From Carex sylvatica (lineage: Eukaryota > Streptophyta > Magnoliopsida > Poales > Cyperaceae), in the NCBI GenBank assembly GCA_964058845.1, contig CAXKVR010000089.1, positions 124,001 through 188,000 on the forward strand: 64,000 nt of DNA. Direction: 5' to 3'. The translations under genes were made by a program, and so were the position numbers. The notes below the pieces were generated by a model. The model saw only the letters and a list, made by a program, of their open reading frames with translations. It was not told the DNA's origin and searched no databases. The stretch's first letter is position 1. Every line of letters begins with the position of its first letter. Positions 32,150-42,792 of this stretch are shown here, piece after piece.

Positions 32150-34690
32150 GGTCACGGTCAAAAGCAAGGTATCACCCTTTTTAGAAACAACTAAAGCTAG
32201 AAAGTCAACAAGGAAAAAAACAATTGGCTTTGATTTGTGATAACATTAGATACATGCATATATATGATTAGCATGTCAACTCTTTCCCCTTGATTTTAAT
32301 ATCCACAACTAATTAAAGAGTCAATTGATTGTATAAAAAACATATGAATTAACCAGAAATTAATAGCTTAACTTGAAGAAATTAATGATGCATGCTCCTA
32401 AAACATGTTTTGTTTCCTTGGTTCCTTGTGAATAATAGACACATATTAGACATTTTAACATACAGACATATTTCAGCACAAATAGCCAGGTTTTTGTTTG
32501 GTGTTTTCGTTTTGTAATTGTCAATTTCACTTAAGCATTAAAGTTTTTGTTTGCTACAAATTTTGAGAAATATTATTTGTTGCCAAGAAATTTCTCTTTG
32601 TATTTTCACTATTTGAAACGCTTTATATTTAAATTAATTTTTACTATGTCAATAAATTTTAATATAAATTATCTATACAAGTTTCTTTTAAGTGTGATCA
32701 TGTTCAAATTTTAATTTATAGAATATTGGCATTTATAGATGAAAATACTAAAAGAAACTGCTCTTCTTAGATGGTTAGCGCCCCTCAATTGTTATTACTT
32801 AGATTGTATTTTTTTTTTCTTTTTATGTATTTTAAATGCTATGTAGTGGTATCAAAGTAAGGTATCACTTATTTTTTGGTACAATTAAAAATTAAAAAGT
32901 CAACAAGGCAAAAAAATTGCTTGTGATATATGATAAGATCATATGTACGCAATGCATATAGTTAGCATGTCAACTCTTTCCCTTAGTTATGATATCCACA
33001 ATAAATAGAGTCAATTAATTATATAAATGCTTATATGCATTGACCATCAAACCCAAAAATATTAATGCATGCTCCCAAAAACATGTTTTACTTCTTTGGT
33101 TCCTTGTGAAATACAGACATAAATTAAATATTGTGTCATGTAAAAAACATATGTTTCTGCACAAATACCTAGTGTTTTGTTACTGTCACATTTAGGATTG
33201 AAACATTTAAAAAAAAAATTCACTTCAAACACCACCATTTATAGTAAATAGACATATATATTATTGATGCATTATGCTTCTAATAAGTACAAACTTCAAG
33301 GATATTTCACAATTAATAAAACTTGAGGGCTAGATTTTCATTTTTTATAAAAAAAAAAAAAAAGCTCAAGATATTTTGCTTGTACGTACTAACAACAAAG
33401 TTTTGTTTCTATTGTTTTTTTTAGTATCTTGAAGACAAAATAACTCATAATTTATTTTTTACATTTGTAACTTTGTTGAAGTGGCGCAAGGAATCCATGA
33501 CATTTTCCATACTGGCTTCTTATTTAGAAATTATTTAGAATTAAAAATTGCTAAATTAATGCACAATACAAGGCTAAGAAAATTGAATATAACAATTAAT
33601 TAAGACGGTTCTTTACATGTTTAGTTCAAAAAATAGCTAGAGCCTAATTAAAGGGTCTAAAGCAGATAAATTTCTCCAAATTTCTCTCTAAAAATTGCTT
33701 CATTTTCTGATATACTTCATACATAATCAGAGAGAAAACACAGAAGAAAGACGGAAGGAAATGAGAAAAAAAGGCAGATAGAATGAAGAATTTAGCAGTG
33801 AACGCAATGAGGGAAGAGAGACAAGTGTTCACAGCTAGGCTTTTGCTAAAACCCGGGTCGGGCGACCCGTACCCGACCCGTCCGTGCCGAGCCCGGGTAT
33901 GGGTCGGGTAAACGGGTATACGGATACGGGCATAAAACGGGTAGAGTACGGTTATTTGGTTCAAAATCCAGGCAAATCCGGTCCGAATTACGTCCGTACC
34001 CGTCCGACCCGACCTGTACCCGACCCGTTAAAAATTCAAATTTTTTTGAAATTTTGAAATTGCCGCCGGTTCAATAGAAAAACAGCAAAAAAAAAAAAAA
34101 AAAAAACCAAACCGGACCGAAAAACAGAGGAAAAAAAAAACAAACTAGACCGAAAAACAGAGAAAAAAAAAACCGGACCTGGTATGCTACCCAGACCGCC
34201 CTATCCGTTAAGGGTACCACGGACACGGGTATAAGACGGGTAGGGTACGGATTTTGAAAAAAAAACCCATGATACCCGTACCCGACCCATACCCTACCCG
34301 CCCGTACCCTACCCGTTAGCAAACCTCTATTCACAGCACGACGAGAGAACAAATGCTAATCACTGAAAACTATTGGATTCAAATTGAATAGCTGAGAAAA
34401 CGTCAGCACTACAATGAACAGTGCAAAATCCTTCTCATAAATTGATCATATCCACAATTAATTAGTCAAGTTAATAGTAAAGCAAAAAAGCATTGACCAT
34501 AAAACCTAAATAATATAATAGATTAATCCATGGTCCCCATGACATGTCTTGCTTCCTAGTAATTAAATTACCCAGACATTGTTTTTTTGAACAACATGTT
34601 TTTTAGTATGAATTAACCAGACATTGTGACATGAAGACACGCAATTTCAGCATAAATGCTAGGTGTTTTGTTTTGTTGTTTTGCCACATT
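32150..34690. repeat. Three diverged direct copies upstream of DVL copy 4
   Basis: Copies at about 32160-32490, 32855-33190 and 34440-34690 share AAAGTCAACAAGG, GCATGTCAACTCTTTCCC, ATATCCACAA, GCATGCTCC, ACATGTTTT, CTTTGGTTCCTTGTGAA and CTAGGTGTTTTGTT (not every block in every copy). The third is separated from the second by ~1.2 kb that includes the hAT element at 33836. No coding potential is seen. Confidence 0.6.
33836..34329. mobile_element. 494-bp hAT-like element with 8-bp TSD
   Basis: The left end TAGGCTTTTGCTAAAACCCG pairs with the right end GGGTTAGC-type terminus (CCCGTTAGCAAACCTCTA). A perfect duplication TTCACAGC flanks it (33828-33835 and 34330-34337). It has dense CCCGACCC/GGGTACGG subterminal repeats, hence the unusually high GC. 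Open frames on the minus strand are low-complexity readings of these repeats. Confidence 0.88.
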
Positions 34691-36840
34691 TGATTTGAGC
34701 ACTAATATGTTTTATATATTTCTCCTCAAAAGAAGTACCATCTATATATGACCAAATATTGATTTATTTATATTCCCTTTTTATAACTTTGAGAGGTTTG
34801 TTTTCTTACACTTACATAGTTTTTTTTTTTTTATGATGTTACAGTTCATAATTTAGCTAACTTGGATTTAATAATGACGAATATTTAGAAACACTTCAGT
34901 TGCAATAGTAATTCGATTATCGCTTTAATTAGATGCATATATGTAGGGGTGTTCAATCAGTTGATTCAGTTGAAATCAAAATAAAATAGGTAATTTTTTT
35001 TTTAAATAAACGAACTAAATAATCAACCGAATAAGAACCAAACCGTTTAGACCAACGGATAATAAATGAATGTCAAAGTTTAAAACCAAATCGCTTTAAA
35101 CAGATACAGATATTGCGTTGTTGGATGATTGAGTTATGAACTTTATGATACAAATTATATTTAAGAAATTTAAGAACAAAATCAGAAGAAAAAAAAAAGT
35201 TTGAAATGTGTTGGAATTTGTAGAAAAAAAAAATTAAGATTAAAATGGAGGCGTCTGGAATGGAGAAAGGGAACAAAACAAAGGTAAAGAGACAAAAAAA
35301 AGAAAAGGCACTGCATGAGTCCGGTCCGTTTCGGTGCTCTATGCAATTAGTCCCATTTGTGATATTGGAAGTTTAAAACATATCTTTTGAAAGTTTAAAA
35401 CATATCTATATCAGTCTTGGAGCGCACAACAAATAAACTTTCGATATTGGATTTTGATTCGATTTGATTTGGATATCTAAATTCGCTTTTTTTGTATTTT
35501 TTTTTTTTTTTACTTGTAGGGAGAAAATAGATTGTCTGGTTAAATTTTTTTTTTCCTCATAATAAAAATGGTAAAAAAAAAAAAAATTCAGTAATATTTT
35601 AATGTCTTCAATATAATGTTATCTTTGTTCTTCATAGAGCCATTTACAAGCAAAAACATGTGTCAAATGTAATACTAACCGTACAACAAAAACATGTTGT
35701 CTTAGCCTATACATTGAATTAAAAATAATTATAGTGCCAATTAAACAGTAAAAATATTTTAAATGTATAAAAGAAAAATGGAGGATGTGGTAGCAACAAA
35801 GCAGTATGATACAGACTATACAATAGTGTTAGGATGTATATATTTTTTTTACCTTTTTAAAAAATCTTGAATAAAGAAAAAAAAATATAAGTAAAATTGA
35901 CCTGCTATTTACAAGCACACTAGTTATATTTAAAATCACTACAAAGTTTGTCAAGTTCTATTGTCAAAATATAAACAAGGTTATTTTTGAAGTAAATTCA
36001 TGTATTCTTATTTCTGAAGCTTCAAAGCTTAGATCATTGAAATAAACTAATGCAACAAAGCTTAGATCATTGAAATTTTAATTATTTTTTAAGTTTGTAA
36101 ACACAAATTACAAGGGTCATATGAAATTTTAAGTATATTTCTATTAAAACAATGTTACAACCCACTAGCATTTAATAACAATTCCAGCCCAAGTTGGCCC
36201 AAATCCAATAAAGAATTACAATCACAAAGTTTGAGTGAGATTCTATGTAAGATTGTTGCTTGAAATCCAAACTCAATTAAAATTGTGAAAAATCTTTTCC
36301 AAACTGAACAATTTTAGTTATTTATACTTAACAATCTGCATAGTATATGAAATTTAATCAAATTAAATTTCTAATTGCATTCTCAGAACCTCATTTCTAA
36401 TACTGATTAGTAAAATATCATATCAATCTTAATAAATCAATTGATGATACATTCTAAGGTTATGAGATTATATAGGCTCTACCAAGACTTTGTACCAGTA
36501 CATTATAGTTTATACGCTGAATTGAAATATTATAGTCATTTTAGGGGCTGTTTTGGAAAAGTCAGCATATTATTTATTATTCTGGTATTTTCCAATAAAC
36601 AGAGACTAATATGGTATTTTCTAAAAAATTTAAGTATTCTGGTACTCTTTTGGTTATCTACGAGTTATATGTTTTTCTTTTAAGCTTTGGTGTTCTGGTT
36701 CATTCCTGGTACATTCATAGTCATAAATAATAATTAAAGTATTTCATACATTTGTTCTCAGATATTAACAACTTCAATTATTCTTGGCTAAACAATCAAC
36801 ATTAATCTGAGGGTAGTAATTGTGTTAAAAGAATACAACA
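34690..36840. other. AT-rich non-coding DNA
   Basis: No gene is recognised. TAGGGGTGTTCAATCAGTTG at 34945 resembles a hAT left end, but I found no right end. TGTTACAACCCACTAG at 36153 resembles a plant LTR start, without other LTR features. An 80-codon frame at 36441-36683 has no family resemblance. Confidence 0.35.
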
Positions 36841-37186
36841 ATCATAACGAAGCAACAGAGAACTGACGTTCGAATTGGCGAAGGCTGTTCCATCCAAGAT
36901 GTAATGAAGCAACAGAGAACGTGAATTGAACACAAACAAGAAAGAAATCGAACAATTTTATTGAAATTCAAAGAGATGGATACAAACGGCACTAAGGCCA
37001 ATTCTATTTCTAGCTATAACACTCAAATTGATTCAAATTGATTGATAATAGTCAATAGAACGCCTCTGTTGCTCTCCATTTCGATCATGCAAGTCTCTCC
37101 TGTTCTGAAGCAGCAGGCCCCACTTCACAGAGATGGTATCCTTAAACGGCCTGGGCAGTCCATTAATTGAGGGTCTCAGCTGCAGC

Positions 37187-38123
37187 TAGGGGTGGCAACG
37201 AATCGAACCGAATCAAACTTATCCTAAATTTGAGTTTGGTTTGAATAAAATTCGAACCGAACCTGGTTTGATTCGTTTCGAACTGAACTTGGTTTGATTC
37301 GTTTCGAACTGAACCTGATTTGATTCGTTTCGAATCGAACCCATTTCAAATCGAATTAATTGCAAACTACATATTTTTCGAATTGAACCCGAATCGAATC
37401 ACAAACTAAATTATTTTTTAGCAGCCCTAATTATACTGGTAGTTTATACATAATTTTTTCTCGCGGGACAAAATTCGCATGACTTTCTTTTATCGGTATG
37501 AAATGAGTGTTTTTAAGTTGAAAAATTGTTCATGAAAAAATACATCACAATAAATAATCGTAAAAAGATGATTAAGTACAAGAACTGAAATATGCAGTAA
37601 AACAAGTAATAGTACCTCGAGTGCTCACTCGATCAAACCCTCAATCGGACCATCTAATGAAGTGGGAATCCAAAAAGTAGAGAAGGCGGAGGAGAGACGG
37701 CCGAAGAGAGAGGAGAGACAGCCGTTTAGGCTGGAGAGAAGAGTGATGGCCAGAGAGACAGCCAGTCGCCAAGAGCGTAGGCTAGGTTTTAGAGTGACAG
37801 AGAGAGTGAGTTAGGAAGAGGCGCAGAGAGAACTAGGTTATTGAGACTTGAGAGCGATGGAGCGTCGGCTAAGTTAAATTATGACTCTCTATTTTGGGTT
37901 TTAATTTCATCAGGTAAATGAACGGTCAATGTTATTATGTGATTCGAACCATAAAAGTTCGCGAACCATTTCGATCAAACCAGACTAGGTTTGAGTTTGG
38001 TTTGAATTAATTTCAAACTGAACCTGATTTGATTCGTTTCAATTCAAACCCATTTCAAATCAAATTAAACTCAAATCAAATCTGAATCGAATCACGAACT
38101 ACGAATTTTTTTTGCCATCCCTA
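37187..38123. mobile_element. 937-bp hAT-like element
   Basis: The left end TAGGGGTGGCAACG pairs with the right end TTGCCATCCCTA. Flanks GCTGCAGC and GCTGCAGT form an 8-bp duplication with one mismatch. Both subterminal regions carry many TTCGAACTGAACC/GATTCGTTTCGAA repeats, a hAT feature. The middle (37650-37880) is purine-rich with AGAGAGACAGCC phrases; no transposase is present. Confidence 0.85.
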
Positions 38124-38227
38124 GCTGCAGTGTTGTTATATTTAAATTTCTGCTGGCCCTGCACCTGACCGAGTAGCCCGGAACTTCTGCTTATTTTTGT
38201 GGATCCTTGACTGGGTCAAAATTGATC

Positions 38228-38490
38228 CGTTTCGTCCCAAATCTGAATAAGTCCACATCGTCTGCATTAACTCAAAAGAGAATCTTTTGAGTTAATGTAT
38301 TTGGACCGTCTGATTGTAAATGGAGTCCATCCGGATGCGGTCTATAATGTAGAGGGTCTTCAATATTAGTGCGGATTTAATCTACACGAATCTTAAAACT
38401 GATCTGACGGTCCATCAACATTAACTCAAAAGATTCCTTTTTGAGTTAATGCAGAGGATATGAATTCAATCTGAGTTGGGTCCTCACAAA
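38228..38490. mobile_element. Inverted-repeat element with ATTAACTCAAAAGA arms
   Basis: The left arm GCATTAACTCAAAAGAGAAT plus TTTTGAGTTAATG is itself a hairpin. It recurs inverted at 38418-38455 (ATTAACTCAAAAGATTCC plus TTTTTGAGTTAATGCAG). The outer parts CCCAAATCTGAAT and ATTCAATCTGAGTTGGG pair. It is a foldback-type MITE with no clear target duplication. Confidence 0.6.
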
Positions 38491-39294
38491 GGCCTCGCCC
38501 TAGAATCTCGCGTTGGACTCTCGTTGCAACGACCCTGGCATGGGGGAAAAGAAAATGGGTCGATTTAGACCCGTCTGAGCGTCGCGCAGAAGAAGAAAGA
38601 ATAACTGGGCAGCGGGGGCAGGCGGTTGGGTCACGGTCAGGATTCTGATTGAAATTAGTTCAGCTGACAGACAGAGGGGTCCGCATATCAAATTAATTCC
38701 GTGACCGTTACTTGTCAGAATCACTGGAGAAGGGACCCCAATCGTCAGGTTATTGGAGGCGACTTGCAAGGTTTGGACTGGAGGCAAGAAAGACGCGAAG
38801 AAACCTCCACCTGTTAAGCCAGCTCACCCGTCTGCGATGATCTGTTGCTGATTTGGAAAACAGATGGCATGCCGTGATTAATTAGAGACATATAATCAAT
38901 AAATTATTATATTTCTTGAGTCTGTAGAATCGTCTATAAATATAGGATTATCTAAGGAGTCATATAGACTATTATTGTGTAATTCGGGTGTTTCACCTAA
39001 ACTTGACATTATCGCTATTTTTTGTATCTGTGAGCTTGAGTAATAGAAATTGGATTCGATTGTTTCTTCTTTTGTTCAATTCACTTGTCGAACCTCTTCC
39101 TCATACCTCAATCGCTGACAGACTGTGACAGTCAAGGTAAATTTTCTTGAAAATTCCTCAAATTACGGTTGCCTCTTTTAGAGCTGCATCTATTATTTTG
39201 ATCAAAATAAGCCATAATTTTATTGGAAAAATCTGGTTGAAGCCATAATATCGAATTTTTTATTAATATAAAAAAAATATTAAATTTTAAAATC

Positions 39295-39995
39295 TACAAC
39301 TCATTCTAGTTAAATAGAAATGTTATAATTTATGTATTTTTTATATTGAAATATTAGAAATATTTTATATATTTCTTTGAAAATAGATGGAATACTATAT
39401 AATTTGATTTATTATAAACACTATGATACATAATCCGGATCAACATTTTTCAAGCCGAAATTTTTGCAGTTGTAAGAAAAATTAAAATGTTTCTTTAGGT
39501 GTTATTGGAAAAATAATAAAATATTTTGAATCTGAGTTATTGATCCCGGTTCAAAAGTCACTTTTAAGTAAATACATAAAATATTTAAATTATTCTATTT
39601 TAAAAAAAAACAAAAACATTTGTCAGAAAAAGTTCTTCAAAGAAACTTTTTGTCACATATTTTTTAGAGAATTTTTTTGTTTATTCACAAATAGAAGGAT
39701 CACAATATTTTATGTATATATCTAGAAGTGACGTTTGAACCGAGATCAATAACTCAGATTCAAAATATTTTTATTTTTTTTCCAATAACACAAAGAAATA
39801 TTTTAATTTTTCTAACAACCACAAAATATCCAGTTTGAAAAATGTTGATCCGAGTTATTTATCGCATATTTTTAATAAATCATAATATATAGTATTCTAT
39901 CTATTTTCAAAGAAATATATAAAATATTTATAATATTTCAATATAAAAACTAAATAAATGATAATATTTTTGTTTAATTAAAAAAAATTAAAACT
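39295..39995. mobile_element. ~700-bp foldback element
   Basis: Long inverted arms: TATTGAAATATTAGAAATAT, ATTTCTTTGAAAATAGATGG, GATCAACATTTTTCAA and TTATTGATCCCGGTTCAAA on the left recur inverted between about 39725 and 39950. A short ~160-bp loop lies between the arms. Borders are approximate, and no target duplication was found. Confidence 0.65.
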
Positions 39996-40523
39996 GCAAT
40001 ATAAATTTGATGTTTTTTGCTGTTTTGTAAAACCGTACAGTTTTGAGATGCCTAAAAGCGTGGATTAATAAATCTGTGGTTTGGATAGTTTTTGAAATTT
40101 TATCAAACAAGGTGTAGATTTTGAAATTTAATATTTTTTTTGGATATTAATAAAAAGTTTGGGGTTGAGATGCATTGTATTTAGGTTTACAGCTTTACAG
40201 AATTAGGATTGGATTTAATGTTTCACAAATTTACATAATTAATTTTACATTAACATAAGACAGAACAATATCCTTGCTTACTGTTGTATGCACATACTAT
40301 TAGAAAATACTTAACAGAAATAATTATGGGAGATGTATTTATTGGATACACATAGCAGCCCTCCAATTTTTTTTTTCTTTTTTTTTTCTTTTGCTACTTT
40401 CTTCTTACTCACAGCAGACCTTTCTCTGTTTTGTACAGTTACTTTCTTTTGTACTTTAGTTTAGGCATAGATTTCAACGGCTCTTAAGCCTCAATATATT
40501 TACCATGTAATAAGCATTGTAAA

Positions 40524-40686
40524 GATGAGGGATCCACTTACAAAATATTGTAAGTTACAATATTTTATAACAATTTATTGCTTATTTTTGTAAGTTACAA
40601 TATCTTATAACAATTCATTGCTTATTAAAGATGAGGGATCCACTTACAAAATATTGTAAGTTACAATATCTTATAACAATTCAGTT
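40524..40686. repeat. Tandem/inverted short repeat cluster
   Basis: AAGATGAGGGATCCACTTAC followed by AAAATATTGTAAGTTACAAT occurs at 40524 and 40627, and GTAAGTTACAATATCTTATA occurs twice. TTACAAAATATTGTAAGTTACAATATTTTATAA also forms local palindromes. Confidence 0.75.
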
Positions 40687-40705
40687 TTTTTTTTTTTTTT
40701 TTTTA

Positions 40706-40812
40706 AAGTCCAAACAGGTGATTCAAATAGTTCAACATGATATTTATATTAAAATATAATTGGAGATCAAATTTTACTTTTTTTTTTGAATTTTTTTAAC
40801 TATTTATTAGGT
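40706..40812. mobile_element. Half copy of the AACCGTT-family MITE
   Basis: AAAGTCCAAACAGGTGATTC, then GGAGATCAAATTTTAC and TTTTTTTAACTATTTATTAG, follow the order of the left arm of 12957-13359. No inverted arm follows. Confidence 0.55.
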
Positions 40813-42647
40813 ACAAACAATTAAATTTATTCTTTAGAGATAAACAGGTACAGCACTGTCCCAGCCTTGCTCTCTTGCTCTGATTTAGCAATTCAATTGG
40901 CTATGGCACTGTCCTTCTTAGCTGGCAATTTTAGGGTTCAAACTGGTCCAATTTTCATATTTTGTCCAATTTAAAGAATTGTTTATGATTATTAGATCAT
41001 TTTTTTGTAGATAAATGGATGCTTTGGAGGTAGATGCCTCGCAATGTAAGGGCAAAAGAAGACCGCAACGATTAAACATAGAAAGGAAGGACACAACGTA
41101 AAAAAGTGTCCAAAGGTACAATAATTTGTTTTTTTTTTGTAATTTCAAACTTAAAATATACTAATTGAAACTCTATTTGAAGATGCATTATTTTCTTCTT
41201 TCCTTTTGTAGCAAAAGAAAGACGAGGGCACAACAAATGGTGAAAATGAAGAAGATGACAGTAAAGACGGAAATGCATATGATAGTGACGATGCAAACTC
41301 CAATTGACAATGCATTTTGCTTTAGGTTTATTTTGTTTTAAATAATTGTTATGCTTGTATTAAAGAATTGTAGAATGTGAAACTTATTAAAAGTTGCTAG
41401 GGTTAATTATTTTGTTGAATGTGAGACTTAATGTGACAATTTATTATGCAAATTTCTGTTGAAAAATTGGGAATTAGTCTTCAGCTTCTTTGTTTTGCTA
41501 AATCATAGAAAATTAAAGTGGTATAAAACACTTTATTTGTTTTGTTTATATTTTAAAAGAGAAGTGTTTACTTTAATTATTTGTTTTACACTTCTCTTCT
41601 TTTATTTAACTTTTATCTATAAAGAAATGGACTTTTAATAATCTTAAATAAGATCTCATCCAAGTTTTTAAAAAAGTGAAGACTTGAGCACTTACTGGAG
41701 CACATGAAATGTCTAGTAGCTGTGCTCTCATAAATATTTTAAGTTAAAATTTATGAGTTAGATGTCAAACCATCTAATATATTTTTAAATTCCTATATAT
41801 ATTATAGATGATTTCTCCACTTTGTGGGTTTCAAATCTATAACTTCAAATCTATAACTTCTCACATGACAACTATGTACCTTTGCCACTAGATCAAAGAC
41901 AGCTTGTGTGCTCTAATGAATATGATCCAATTTTTCTAGGCACTGATTGTTATAATTAATTTTGACTGAACCAGTGGATGTTGACTATCCTATAAATAAA
42001 TTTCTGTATAGTGTAAACGAGAATTGACTGACATGAATAAGAAAACATTCATTCTATTGTGCGGTTTCTTTGAGTTCAGTAGAAAGGTTATCCTATTATG
42101 TTTCCTATGAAACATTTCTAGTTTTCAAATTTTAATCAGTTACAAAATGAAACATTAACAACACCAAATCTGAATGTATTTGTGTTTTCCATAATATAAG
42201 ACAGTGTTTAAGCAGTAACTACAAAAACACACAATTTGCAACTCCCACATATACAAAAAGTAACTACTTTGACTAAAAAACAGATCAACAGATTTCAGTT
42301 TATCAGAGAACAAGCACCAATTTCATTTTTCATTTTACAAATATAACAGAATACATGAAAAAAAACATACATCACAATAACCTGTTTCTATTTCGTTGCA
42401 TAAACCATATAAGGAATTACAACTATAGTCTCATTGTAAAAAAGGAAAAGAAACAAAAAAAATCAAACAAAAACCTTAACTTCCCCAAACACACCAAAAA
42501 GTTACCCTTTCCTAGTCTAAAATGTAATGCAGTCAATTTAGCATAACAAAGTTTTCATATAACCAATTTTGCACACAAAAAAAAATAAAAAAATTACTTC
42601 AGAGCTACTGTGTGTCCCTTTGCTAGCCTTCATATGATCCTTATTCA
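40813..42647. other. AT-rich non-coding DNA
   Basis: No gene is recognised. About 41810-41900 has CTAGTGGCAAAGG and GATTTGAAACCC on the minus strand, weakly like the A and B boxes of a SINE. About 41200-41310 (minus-strand open frames) has no family resemblance. Confidence 0.35.
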
Positions 42648-42792
42648 TCACTTTCTTCCATGTTCACCGAGCTGTAAGATTGCTGGAAGAACACCAACTA
42701 AACTCACATAATTGGGTTTCATACCTTCAAATTGCATATTTCTAAAGACCTATACTGCTTCTTTGAATTGACCAATTTGCACATACCTAGCT
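42648..42792 (-). pseudogene. PPR protein relic, C-terminal side fragment
   Basis: On the minus strand the reading is RYVQIGQFKEAV, a stop (TAG), then VFRNMQFEGMKPNYVSLVGV and LPAILQLGEHGRK, ending at TGA. This is a canonical pentatricopeptide repeat (the G.Y...G...EA...F..M...G..P pattern) of a plant organelle RNA-binding protein. It continues the fragment at 51807-52330. The two are separated by the LTR retrotransposon, which landed in the middle of a repeat (TSD TAGCT). It has an internal stop and no full frame beyond 42648. Confidence 0.8.

Larger units (their letters stand above)
36841..39140. mobile_element. Composite of possible LTR remnants, hAT and foldback
   Basis: About 38890-39130 looks like an LTR end: a TATA-like TCTATAAATATAGG at 38933, then GAGCTTGAGTAATAGAAATT and a TTGTTCAATTCACTTG block. 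About 36905-36975 has an inverse counterpart (GTGAATTGAACACAAACAAG followed by CAATTTTATTGAAATTC). Which element these belong to is not resolved. A 95-codon minus-strand frame (38500-38787) lies in locally GC-rich DNA but has no recognisable similarity. Confidence 0.35.

Noticed and set aside
33644..34352. Minus-strand frames of 106 and 93 codons
   Set aside because: They are readings of GGGTACGG/CCCGACCC repeats in the hAT element at 33836-34329.
38500..38787. 95-codon minus-strand frame in GC-richer DNA
   Set aside because: No recognisable similarity; GC richness alone explains the absence of stops.
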